In this document: piece after piece, positions 34,744 through 47,400 of the stretch
Layout of the letters: each line of letters starts with the position of its first letter
Numbering within the stretch: the first letter of the stretch is position 1
Assembly (NCBI GenBank): GCA_947579665.1
Contig: OX388341.1
Coordinates: forward strand, 4,526,001-4,590,000
Length of the DNA stretch: 64,000 nt
Source: Sympetrum striolatum
Lineage: Eukaryota; Arthropoda; Insecta; Odonata; Libellulidae
Direction: 5' to 3'
The notes under the pieces: generated by a model
What the model saw: the letters and a program-made list of their open reading frames with translations, nothing else
Databases searched by the model: none
What the model was told of the DNA's origin: nothing
Made by a program: the position numbers and the translations under genes

Positions 34744-37700
34744 AAGGGGTTTAAATTGATAAATCAATAAAATTCTCCGTTTTCGACGCTTTTCTTGATC
34801 AAAATGCAAGAAAATGACGGAAATTAAGGAAAAAAAGGTGTTTAAATTGATAAATCGCTAAAGTTCTCCGTTTTCGACGCTATTTTTGATCATTATGCAA
34901 GAAAATGACGAAAATTTAGGAAAAAAAGGGAATCAAAATTGATAAATCGCTAAAATTCTTCGTTTTCGACGCTTTTCTTGATCAAAATGCAAGAAAATGA
35001 CGGAAATTAAGGAAAAAAAGGTGTTTAAATTGAGAAATCGCTAACTTTCTCCGTTCTCGATGCTTTTTTTATCAAAATGCAAGAAAATGACGATAATTAA
35101 GGAAAAAAAGGGGATAAAAATTGAAATTTCGCTAAAATCTTCTGTTTTTCGATGCTTTTTTTGATCATAAATCAAGAAAAGGACAAAAATTAAGGAAAAA
35201 AAGGTGTTTAAATTGAGAAATCGCTAAAATTCTCCGTTTTTGATGCTTTTCTTTATCAAAATGCAAGAATATGACGAAAATTAAGGAAGAAAATGGGTTT
35301 AAATTGATAAATCGTTAAAGTTCTCCGTTTTCGACGCTATTTTTGATCATTATGCAAGAAAATGACGAAAATTTAGGAAAAAAAGGGAATTAAAATTGAT
35401 AAATCGCTAAAATTCTCCGTTTTCGATCCTTTTTTTGATCAAAATGCAAGAAAATGACGAGAATTAAGGAAAAACAGGGGATAAAAATTCCCAGTTTTCA
35501 ATGCTTTTTTTATCAAAATTCAAGAAAATGACGAAAATTAAAGAAAAAAAGGGGGTAAAAATAGAAATTTCGCTAAAATTCTCCGTTTTCGTTGCTTTTT
35601 CTGATCAAAAGCAAGAAAATGACGAAAATTAAGAAATTAAGTGGAAAAAAATTGAAAATTTTCTAAAAATATCTAATTTGTTTCTGTTTTTCATAATATC
35701 TCGATAAAATAAGGAGAACTAAGAAAAAAACGGGATTAAAATTGAAATTTCGCTAAAATTCTCCGTTTTCGTTGCTTTTTCTGATGAAAATGCAAGAAAA
35801 TGAAAAAAATTAAGGAAAAAAAAGGGGGTTTAAATTGAAATTTCATAAAAATTCTCCGTTTTCGTTGCTTTTTCTGATCAAAATGCAAGAAAATGACGAA
35901 AATTAAGGAAAAAAAGGGGGTGAAAAATAAAATTTCGCTAAAATTCTCCGTTTTCGATGCTTTTTTTGATTAAAATGCAAGAAAATGACGAAAATTAATG
36001 GAAAAAAAGTGACAAAAATTGAAATTTCGCTACAATTCTCTGTTTTCGATCCTTTTTTTATCAAAATGCAAGATAATGACGAAAATTAATGGAGAAAAGG
36101 GGATAAAAATTGAAATTTCGCCAAAATCTTCAGTTTTCGATGCTTTTTTTGATCATAAACAAGAAAAGGACGAAAATTAAGGAAAAAAAGGGGATAAAAA
36201 TTGAATTTTCGTTAAAATTCTCCGTTTTCGACGCTTTTCTTGATCAAAATGCAAGAAAATGACGAAATTAAGGAAAAAAAAGGGGTTTAAATTGATAAAT
36301 CGCTAAAATCCTCCGTTTTCCACGCTATTTTTGAACAAAATGCAAGAAAATGACGAAAATTTAGGAAAAAAGGGGATTAAAATTGATAAATCACTAAAAT
36401 TCTCCGTTTTCGATACTTTTTTTGATCAAAAAGCAAGAAAATGACGAAAATTAAGGAAAAAAAGGGGATTAAAATTGATAAATCGCTAAAATTCTCCGTT
36501 TTCGATACTTTTTTGATCAAAATGCAAGAAAATGACAAGAATTAAGGAAAAAAAGGGGATAAAAATTCTCAGTTTTCCATGCTTTTTCTTATCAAAATGC
36601 AAGAAAATGACGAAAATTAAAGAAAAAAAGGGGATAAAAATAGAAATTTTGCTAAAATTCTCCGTTTCTGATGCTTTTCTTTATCAAAAAGCAAGAAAAT
36701 GACGATAATTAAGGAAAAATATGGGATAAAAATTGAAATTTCGCTAAAATTCTCCGTTTTCGACGCTTTTCTTGATCAAAATGCAAGAAAATGACGAAAT
36801 TAAGGAAAAAAAGGGGTTTAAATTGATAAATCGCTAAAATTCTCCGTTTTCGACGCTTTTCTTGATCAAAATGCAAGAATATGACGAAAATTAAGGAAAA
36901 AAGGGGTTTAAATTGATAAATCGTTAAAGTTCTCCGTTTTCGACGCTATTTTTGATCATTATGCAAGAAAATGACGAAAATTTAGGAAAAAAAGGGAATT
37001 AAAATTGATAAATCGCTAAAATTCTCCGTTTTCGATACTTTTTTGATCAAAAAGCAAGAAAATGACGAAAATTAAGGAAAAAAAGGGGATTAAAATTGAT
37101 AAATCGCTAAAATTCTCCGTTTTCGATACTTTTTTGATCAAAATGCAAGAAAATGACGAAAATTAAGGAAAAAAAGGGGATTAAAATTGAAATTTCGCTA
37201 AAATTCTCAGTTTTCGATCCTTTTTTTGATCAAAATGCAAATAAATGACAAGAATTAAGGAAAAAAAGGGGATAAAAATTCTCAGTTTTCCATGCTTTTT
37301 TTTATCAAAATGCAAGAAAATGACGAAAATTAAAGAAAAAAAGGGGATAAAAATAGAAATTTCGCTAAAATTCTCCATTTCTGATGCTTTTCTTTATCAA
37401 AAAGCAAGAAAATGACGATAATTAAGGAAAAAAATGGGATAAAAATTGAAATTTCGCTAAAATTCTCCGTTTTCGACGCTTTTCTTGATCAAAATGCAAG
37501 AAAATGACGAAATTAAGGAAAAAAAGGGGTTTAAATTGATAAATCGCTAAAATTCTCCGTTTTCGACGCTTTTCTTGATCAAAATGCAAGAATATGACGA
37601 AAATTAAGGAAAAAAAGGGGTTTAAATTGATAAATCGTTAAAGTTCTCCGTTTTCGACGCTATTTTTGATCATTATGCAAGTTAATGACGAAAATTTAGG

Positions 37701-39600
37701 AAAAAAAGGGAATTAAAATTGATAAATCGCTAAAATTCTCCGTTTTCGATCCTATTTTTGATCAAAATGCAAGAAAATGACGAGAATTAAGGAAAAAAAG
37801 GGGATAAAAATTCCCAGTTTTCCATGCTTTTTTGATCAAAATGCAAGAAAATGACAAAAATTAATGGAAAAAAGGGGATAAAAATTGAAATTTCGCAAAA
37901 ATTCTCCGTTTTCGATGCTTTTTCTGATCAAAATGCAAGAAAATGACAAAAATTGAGAAAAAAAAGGGGGTTAAAATTGAAATTTCGCTAAAATTCTCCG
38001 TTTTCGATGCTTTTTTTGATCAAAATGCAAGAAAATGACGAAAATTAAGGAAAAAAAGGGGATAAAAATTGAAATTTCGCTAAAATTCTCTGTTATTGAT
38101 GCTTTTTTTTATCAAAATGCAAGAAAATGACGAAAATTAAGGAAAAAAAGGGGATAAAAATTGAATTTTCGTTAAAATTCTCCGTTTTCGACGCTTTTCT
38201 TGATCAAAATGCAAGAAAATGACGAAAATTAAGGAAAAAAAGGGGTTTAAATTGATAGATCGCTAAAATTCTCCGTTTTCGACGTTATTTTTGATCAAAA
38301 TGCAAGAAAATGACGAAAATTTAGGAAAAAAAGGGGATTAAAATTGATAAATCGCAAAAATTCTCCGTTTTCGATACTTTTTTTGATCAAAATGCAAGAA
38401 AATGACGAAAATTAAGGAAAAAAAGGGGATAAAAATTGAAATTTCGCTAAAATCTTCAGTTTTCGATGCGTTTTTTGATCATAAATCAAGAAAAGGACGA
38501 AAATTAAGGAAAAAAAGGGGATAAAAATTGAAATTTCGCTAAAATTCTCCGTTTTTGATGCTTTTCTTTATCAAAAAGCAAGTAAATGACGAAAATTAAG
38601 GTAGAAAATGGGATAAAAATTGAAATTTCGCTAAAATTCTCAGTTTTTGATGCTTTTTTTGATCAAAATGCAAGAAAATGACGAAAATTAAGGAAGAAAG
38701 GGGAGTAAAATTGATAAATCGCTAAAATTCTCCGTTTTCGGTGCTTTTCTTGATCAAAATGCAAGAAAATGACGAAAATTAAGGAAAAAAAGGGGATAAA
38801 AATGGAAATTTCGCTAAAATCTTCTGTTTTCGATGCTTTTTTTGATCATAAATCAAGAAAAGGACGAAAATTAAGGAAAAAAACTGGATAAGAATTTAAA
38901 TTTCGCTAAAATTCACAGTATTCGATCCTTGTTTTGATCAGAATGCAAGAAAATTACGAGAATTGAGGAAAAAAAGGGGATCAAAATTCTCAGTTATCCA
39001 TGCTTTTTTTGATCAAAATGCAAGAAAATGACGGAAATTAAAGAAAAAAAGGGGATAAAAATTGAAATTTCGCTAAAATTCTCCGTTTTCGTTGCTTTTT
39101 CTGATTATAATACAAGAAAATGACGAAAATTAAGGAAAAAAAGGGGGTGAAAAATGAAATTTCGCTAAAATTCTCCGTTTTCGATGCTTTTTCTGATCAA
39201 AATGCAAGAAAATGACGAAAATTAATGGAAAAAAGGGGATAAAAATTGAAATTTCGCCAAAATCTTCAGTTTTCGATGCTTTTTTTGATCATAAATCAAG
39301 AAAAGGACGAAAATTAAGGAAAAAAAAGGAATAAAAATTGAAATTTCGCTAAAATTCTCTGTTATTGATGCTTTTTTTTTATCAAAATGCAACAAAATGA
39401 CGAAAATTAAGGAAAAAAAGGGGATAAAAATTGAATTTTCGTTAAAATTCTCCGTTTTCGATAGTTTTTTTGATCAAAATGCAAGAAAATGACGAAAATT
39501 AAGGAAAAAAAGGGGTTTAAATTGATAAATCGCTAAAATTCTCCGCTTTCGATGCCTTTTTTGATCATAAATCAAGAAAAGGACGAAAATTAAGGAAAAA
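34744..39600 (+). repeat. 4,857-bp tandem duplication, copy 1
   Basis: The block of about 53 monomers spans the joint between super-repeats 2 and 3, so it contains both a diverged monomer (35635) and the empty site of the mobile element (38051). Landmark offsets to copy 2 are 4,857-4,860 bp. The differences I saw are a few single-A length changes. Confidence 0.85.
35635..35723 (+). repeat. Diverged satellite monomer, type 2 (super-repeat copy 2)
   Basis: Equivalent of 21801, in the same local context: preceded by CTGATCAAAAGCAAG and followed by the CGGGATTAAAATTG unit. Duplicated with its surroundings to 40492. Confidence 0.85.
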
Positions 39601-42600
39601 AAGGGGTTTAAATTGATAAATCAATAAAATTCTCCGTTTTCGACGCTTTTCTTGATCAAAATGCAAGAAAATGACGGAAATTAAGGAAAAAAAGGTGTTT
39701 AAATTGATAAATCGCTAAAGTTCTCCGTTTTCGACGCTATTTTTGATCATTATGCAAGAAAATGACGAAAATTTAGGAAAAAAAGGGAATCAAAATTGAT
39801 AAATCGCTAAAATTCTTCGTTTTCGACGCTTTTCTTGATCAAAATGCAAGAAAATGACGGAAATTAAGGAAAAAAAGGTGTTTAAATTGAGAAATCGCTA
39901 ACTTTCTCCGTTCTCGATGCTTTTTTTATCAAAATGCAAGAAAATGACGATAATTAAGGAAAAAAAGGGGATAAAAATTGAAATTTCGCTAAAATCTTCT
40001 GTTTTTCGATGCTTTTTTTGATCATAAATCAAGAAAAGGACAAAAATTAAGGAAAAAAAGGTGTTTAAATTGAGAAATCGCTAAAATTCTCCGTTTTTGA
40101 TGCTTTTCTTTATCAAAATGCAAGAATATGACGAAAATTAAGGAAGAAAATGGGTTTAAATTGATAAATCGTTAAAGTTCTCCGTTTTCGACGCTATTTT
40201 TGATCATTATGCAAGAAAATGACGAAAATTTAGGAAAAAAAGGGAATTAAAATTGATAAATCGCTAAAATTCTCCGTTTTCGATCCTTTTTTTGATCAAA
40301 ATGCAAGAAAATGACGAGAATTAAGGAAAAACAGGGGATAAAAATTCCCAGTTTTCAATGCTTTTTTTATCAAAATTCAAGAAAATGACGAAAATTAAAG
40401 AAAAAAAGGGGGTAAAAATAGAAATTTCGCTAAAATTCTCCGTTTTCGTTGCTTTTTCTGATCAAAAGCAAGAAAATGACGAAAATTAAGAAATTAAGTG
40501 GAAAAAAATTGAAAATTTTCTAAAAATATCTAATTTGTTTCTGTTTTTCATAATATCTCGATAAAATAAGGAGAACTAAGAAAAAAACGGGATTAAAATT
40601 GAAATTTCGCTAAAATTCTCCGTTTTCGTTGCTTTTTCTGATGAAAATGCAAGAAAATGAAAAAAATTAAGGAAAAAAAAGGGGGTTTAAATTGAAATTT
40701 CATAAAAATTCTCCGTTTTCGTTGCTTTTTCTGATCAAAATGCAAGAAAATGACGAAAATTAAGGAAAAAAAAGGGGGTGAAAAATAAAATTTCGCTAAA
40801 ATTCTCCGTTTTCGATGCTTTTTTTGATTAAAATGCAAGAAAATGACGAAAATTAATGGAAAAAAAGTGACAAAAATTGAAATTTCGCTACAATTCTCTG
40901 TTTTCGATCCTTTTTTTATCAAAATGCAAGATAATGACGAAAATTAATGGAGAAAAGGGGATAAAAATTGAAATTTCGCCAAAATCTTCAGTTTTCGATG
41001 CTTTTTTTGATCATAAACAAGAAAAGGACGAAAATTAAGGAAAAAAAGGGGATAAAAATTGAATTTTCGTTAAAATTCTCCGTTTTCGACGCTTTTCTTG
41101 ATCAAAATGCAAGAAAATGACGAAATTAAGGAAAAAAAAGGGGTTTAAATTGATAAATCGCTAAAATCCTCCGTTTTCCACGCTATTTTTGAACAAAATG
41201 CAAGAAAATGACGAAAATTTAGGAAAAAAGGGGATTAAAATTGATAAATCACTAAAATTCTCCGTTTTCGATACTTTTTTTGATCAAAAAGCAAGAAAAT
41301 GACGAAAATTAAGGAAAAAAAGGGGATTAAAATTGATAAATCGCTAAAATTCTCCGTTTTCGATACTTTTTTGATCAAAATGCAAGAAAATGACAAGAAT
41401 TAAGGAAAAAAAGGGGATAAAAATTCTCAGTTTTCCATGCTTTTTCTTATCAAAATGCAAGAAAATGACGAAAATTAAAGAAAAAAAGGGGATAAAAATA
41501 GAAATTTTGCTAAAATTCTCCGTTTCTGATGCTTTTCTTTATCAAAAAGCAAGAAAATGACGATAATTAAGGAAAAATATGGGATAAAAATTGAAATTTC
41601 GCTAAAATTCTCCGTTTTCGACGCTTTTCTTGATCAAAATGCAAGAAAATGACGAAATTAAGGAAAAAAAGGGGTTTAAATTGATAAATCGCTAAAATTC
41701 TCCGTTTTCGACGCTTTTCTTGATCAAAATGCAAGAATATGACGAAAATTAAGGAAAAAAGGGGTTTAAATTGATAAATCGTTAAAGTTCTCCGTTTTCG
41801 ACGCTATTTTTGATCATTATGCAAGAAAATGACGAAAATTTAGGAAAAAAAGGGAATTAAAATTGATAAATCGCTAAAATTCTCCGTTTTCGATACTTTT
41901 TTGATCAAAAAGCAAGAAAATGACGAAAATTAAGGAAAAAAAGGGGATTAAAATTGATAAATCGCTAAAATTCTCCGTTTTCGATACTTTTTTGATCAAA
42001 ATGCAAGAAAATGACGAAAATTAAGGAAAAAAAGGGGATTAAAATTGAAATTTCGCTAAAATTCTCAGTTTTCGATCCTTTTTTTGATCAAAATGCAAAT
42101 AAATGACAAGAATTAAGGAAAAAAAGGGGATAAAAATTCTCAGTTTTCCATGCTTTTTTTTATCAAAATGCAAGAAAATGACGAAAATTAAAGAAAAAAA
42201 GGGGATAAAAATAGAAATTTCGCTAAAATTCTCCATTTCTGATGCTTTTCTTTATCAAAAAGCAAGAAAATGACGATAATTAAGGAAAAAAATGGGATAA
42301 AAATTGAAATTTCGCTAAAATTCTCCGTTTTCGACGCTTTTCTTGATCAAAATGCAAGAAAATGACGAAATTAAGGAAAAAAAGGGGTTTAAATTGATAA
42401 ATCGCTAAAATTCTCCGTTTTCGACGCTTTTCTTGATCAAAATGCAAGAATATGACGAAAATTAAGGAAAAAAAGGGGTTTAAATTGATAAATCGTTAAA
42501 GTTCTCCGTTTTCGACGCTATTTTTGATCATTATGCAAGTTAATGACGAAAATTTAGGAAAAAAAGGGAATTAAAATTGATAAATCGCTAAAATTCTCCG

Positions 42601-44460
42601 TTTTCGATCCTATTTTTGATCAAAATGCAAGAAAATGACGAGAATTAAGGAAAAAAAGGGGATAAAAATTCCCAGTTTTCCATGCTTTTTTGATCAAAAT
42701 GCAAGAAAATGACAAAAATTAATGGAAAAAAGGGGATAAAAATTGAAATTTCGCAAAAATTCTCCGTTTTCGATGCTTTTTCTGATCAAAATGCAAGAAA
42801 ATGACAAAAATTGAGAAAAAAAAGGGGGTTAAAATTGAAATTTCGCTAAAATTCTCCGTTTTCGATGCTTTTTTTGATCAAAATGCAAGAAAATGACGAA
42901 AATTAAGGAAAAAAAGGGGATAAAAATTGAAATTTCGCTAAAATTCTCTGTTATTGATGCTTTTTTTTATCAAAATGCAAGAAAATGACGAAAATTAAGG
43001 AAAAAAAGGGGATAAAAATTGAATTTTCGTTAAAATTCTCCGTTTTCGACGCTTTTCTTGATCAAAATGCAAGAAAATGACGAAAATTAAGGAAAAAAAG
43101 GGGTTTAAATTGATAGATCGCTAAAATTCTCCGTTTTCGACGTTATTTTTGATCAAAATGCAAGAAAATGACGAAAATTTAGGAAAAAAAGGGGATTAAA
43201 ATTGATAAATCGCAAAAATTCTCCGTTTTCGATACTTTTTTTGATCAAAATGCAAGAAAATGACGAAAATTAAGGAAAAAAAAGGGGATAAAAATTGAAA
43301 TTTCGCTAAAATCTTCAGTTTTCGATGCGTTTTTTGATCATAAATCAAGAAAAGGACGAAAATTAAGGAAAAAAAGGGGATAAAAATTGAAATTTCGCTA
43401 AAATTCTCCGTTTTTGATGCTTTTCTTTATCAAAAAGCAAGTAAATGACGAAAATTAAGGTAGAAAATGGGATAAAAATTGAAATTTCGCTAAAATTCTC
43501 AGTTTTTGATGCTTTTTTTGATCAAAATGCAAGAAAATGACGAAAATTAAGGAAGAAAGGGGAGTAAAATTGATAAATCGCTAAAATTCTCCGTTTTCGG
43601 TGCTTTTCTTGATCAAAATGCAAGAAAATGACGAAAATTAAGGAAAAAAAGGGGATAAAAATGGAAATTTCGCTAAAATCTTCTGTTTTCGATGCTTTTT
43701 TTGATCATAAATCAAGAAAAGGACGAAAATTAAGGAAAAAAAACTGGATAAGAATTTAAATTTCGCTAAAATTCACAGTATTCGATCCTTGTTTTGATCA
43801 GAATGCAAGAAAATTACGAGAATTGAGGAAAAAAAGGGGATCAAAATTCTCAGTTATCCATGCTTTTTTTGATCAAAATGCAAGAAAATGACGGAAATTA
43901 AAGAAAAAAAGGGGATAAAAATTGAAATTTCGCTAAAATTCTCCGTTTTCGTTGCTTTTTCTGATTATAATACAAGAAAATGACGAAAATTAAGGAAAAA
44001 AAGGGGGTGAAAAATGAAATTTCGCTAAAATTCTCCGTTTTCGATGCTTTTTCTGATCAAAATGCAAGAAAATGACGAAAATTAATGGAAAAAAGGGGAT
44101 AAAAATTGAAATTTCGCCAAAATCTTCAGTTTTCGATGCTTTTTTTGATCATAAATCAAGAAAAGGACGAAAATTAAGGAAAAAAAAGGAATAAAAATTG
44201 AAATTTCGCTAAAATTCTCTGTTATTGATGCTTTTTTTTTATCAAAATGCAACAAAATGACGAAAATTAAGGAAAAAAAGGGGATAAAAATTGAATTTTC
44301 GTTAAAATTCTCCGTTTTCGATAGTTTTTTTGATCAAAATGCAAGAAAATGACGAAAATTAAGGAAAAAAAGGGGTTTAAATTGATAAATCGCTAAAATT
44401 CTCCGCTTTCGATGCCTTTTTTGATCATAAATCAAGAAAAGGACGAAAATTAAGGAAAAA
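39601..44460 (+). repeat. 4,857-bp tandem duplication, copy 2
   Basis: Nearly identical copy of 34744-39600. The joint falls in the AAGGGG box: the left copy ends with the CTCCGCTTTCGATGCC unit and is followed directly by TTTAAATTGATAAATCAATA of the next copy. Extra A residues near 40,771 and 43,741 account for the small offset drift. Confidence 0.85.
40492..40580 (+). repeat. Diverged satellite monomer, type 2 (4.86-kb duplicate)
   Basis: Copy of the 35635 unit at an offset of exactly 4,857 bp, inside the second half of the 4.86-kb duplication. No difference from its source was noticed. Confidence 0.85.
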
Positions 44461-47400
44461 AAGGGGATAAAAATTGAAATTTTGCTAAAATTCTCCTTTT
44501 TTGATGCTTTTCTTTATCAAAAAGCAAGAAAATGACGAAAATTAAGGAAGAAAATGGGATAAAAATTGAAATTTCGCTAAAATTCTCAGTTTTTGATGCT
44601 TTTTTTTGATCAAAATGCATGAAAATGACGAAAATTAAGGGCAAAAGGGGAGTAAAATTGATAAATCGCTAAAATTCTCCGTTTTCGGTGCTTTTCTTGA
44701 TCAAAATGCAAGAAAATGACGAAAATTAAGGAAAAAAAGGGGATAAAAATGGAAATTTCGCTAAAATCTTCTGTTTTCGATGTTTTTTTGATCATAAATT
44801 AAGAAAATGACGAAAATTAAGGAAAAAAAGGGGTATAAAATTAAATTTCGCTAAACTTCTCCGTTTTCGATGCTTTTTTTGATCAAAATGCAAGAAAATG
44901 ACGAAAATTAAGGAAAAAAAGGGGACTAAAATTGAAATTTCGCTAAAATTCTCAGTTTTCGATCCTTTTTTTGATCAAAATGCAAGAAAATGACGAGAAT
45001 TAAGGAAAAAAAGGGGATAAAAATTCTCAGTTTTCCATGCTTTTTTTTATCAAAATGCAAGAAAATGACGAAATTTAAAGAAAAAAAGGGGATAAAAATA
45101 GAAATTTCGCTAAAATTCTCCGTTTCTGATGCTTTTCTTTATCAAAAAGCAAGAAAATGACGATAATTAAGGAAAAAAATGGGATAAAAATTGAAATTTC
45201 GCTAAAATTCTCCGTTTTCGACGCTTTTCTTGATCAAAATGCAAGAAAATGACGAAATTAAGGAAAAAAAGGGGTTTAAATTGATAAATCAATAAAATTC
45301 TCCGTTTTCGACGCTTTTCTTGATCAAAATGCAAGAAAATGACGGAAATTAAGGAAAAAAAGGTGTTTAAATTGATAAATCGCTAAAGTTCTCCGTTTTC
45401 GACGCTATTTTTGATAATTATGCAAGAAAATGACGAAAATTTAGGAAAAAAAGGGAATCAAAATTGATAAATCGCTAAAATTCTCCGTTTTCGACGCTTT
45501 TCTTGATCAAAATGCAAGAAAATGACGGAAATTAAGGAAAAAAAGGTGTTTAAATTGAGAAATCGCTAACTTTCTCCGTTCTCGATGCTTTTTTTATCAA
45601 AATGCAAGAAAATGACGATAATTAAGGAAAAAAAGGGGATAAAAATTGAAATTTCGCTAAAATCTTCTGTTTTTCGATGCTTTTTTTATCATAAATCAAG
45701 AAAAGGACAAAAATTAAGGAAAAAAAGGGGATAAGATTGAAATTTCGCTAAAATTCTCCGTTTTTGATGCTTTTCTTTATCAAAAAGCAAGTAAATGACG
45801 AAAATTAAGGAAAAAAATGGGATAAAAATTGAAATTTCGCTAAAATTCTCCGTTTTCGTTGCTTTTTCTGATCAAAATGCAAGAAAATGACGAAAATTAA
45901 GGAAAAAAAGGGGGTGAAAAATGAAATTTCGCTAAAATTCTCCGTTTTCGATGCTTTTTTTGATCAAAATGCAAGAAATTGACGAAAATTAATGGAAAAA
46001 AGGTGATAAAAATTGAAATTTCGCTACAATTCTCCGTTTTCGATCCTTTTTTTGATCAAAATGCAAGAAAACTACGAAAATTAATGGAAAAAAGGGGATA
46101 AAAATTGAAATTTCACCAAAATCTTCAGTTTTCGATGCTTTTTTTGATCATAAATCAAGAAAAGGACGAAAATTAAGGAAAAAAAGGGGATAAGATTGAA
46201 TTTTCGCTAAAATTCTCCGTTTTTGATGCTTTTCTTTATCAAAAAGCAAGAAAATGACGAAAATTAAGGAAAATAAATGGGATAAAAATTGAAATTTCGC
46301 TAAAATTCTCAGTTTTTGATGCTTTTTTTGATCAAAATGCAAGAAAATGACGAAAATTAAGGAAAAAAAGGGGTAAAAAATTGAAATTTCGCTAAAATTC
46401 TCCGTTTTCGATGCTTTTTGTGATCAAAATGCAAGGAAATTACGAAAATTAAGGAAAAAAGGGGAATAAAATTGATAAATCGCTAAAATTCTCCGTTTTC
46501 GATCCTTTTTTTGATCAAAATGCAAGATAATGACGAAATTTAATGGAAAAAAGGGGATAAAAATGGAAATTTCGCTAAAATCTTCTCTTTTCGATGCTTT
46601 TTTTGATCATAAATCAAGAAAAGGACGAAAATTAAGGAAAAAAAGGGGGAAAGAATTTAAATTTCGCTAAAATTCACAGTATTCGATCCTTGTTTTGATC
46701 AAAATGCAAGAAAATTACGAGAATTGAGGAAAAAAAGGGGATCAAAATTCTCAGTTATCCATGCTTTTTTTGATCAAAATGCAAGAAAATGACGGAAATT
46801 AAAGAAAAAAAGGGGATAAAAATTGAAATTTCGCTAAAATTCTCCGTTTTCGTTGCTTTTTCTGATTATAATACAAGAAAATGACGAAAATTAAGGAAAA
46901 AAAGGGGGTGAAAAATGAAATTTCGCTAAAATTCTCCGTTTTCGATGCTTTTTTTGATCAAAATGCAAGAAAATGACGAAAATTAATGGAAAAAAAGGGA
47001 TGAAAATTGAAATTTCACAAAAATTCTCCGTTTTCGATGCTTTTTCTGATCAAAATGCAAGAAAATGACGAAAATTAATGGAAAAAAGGGGATAAAAATT
47101 GAAATTTCGCCAAAATCTTCAGTTTTCGATGCTTTTTTTGATCATAAATCAAGAAAAGGACGAAAATTAAGGAAAAAAAGGGGATAAAAATTGAATTTTC
47201 GTTAAAATTCTCCGTTTTCGACGCTTTTCTTGATCAAAATGCAAGAAAATGACGAAAATTAAGGAAAAAAAGGGGTTTAAATTGATAAATCGCTAAAATT
47301 CTCCGTTTTCGACGTTATTTTTGATCAAAATTTAAGAAAATGACGAAAATTTAGGAAAAAAAGGGGATTAAAATTGATAAATCGCAAAAATTCTCCGTTT

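Larger units (their letters stand above)
23888..37812 (+). repeat. Super-repeat copy 2 (13,925 bp)
   Basis: Full copy without the mobile element, which gives a clean empty site at 24126-24132. It includes an extra 2,628-bp tandem duplication; without it the unit is about 11.30 kb. Offsets to copy 1 change in steps (12,828, 12,754, about 12,664, 12,569), each step the loss of one monomer, so length change proceeds by whole monomers in register. Confidence 0.8.

Noticed and set aside
40593..40922. Open frame of 109 codons with repeats of HFDQKKxRKRRILAKF, and about 20 similar frames of 60-103 codons across the window
   Set aside because: They are antisense readings of the satellite monomer (HFDQ comes from TTGATCAAAATG). 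They exist only where neighbouring monomer lengths keep one frame open, and they begin and end with monomer variants. There is no start context, no codon bias and no non-repeat sequence.
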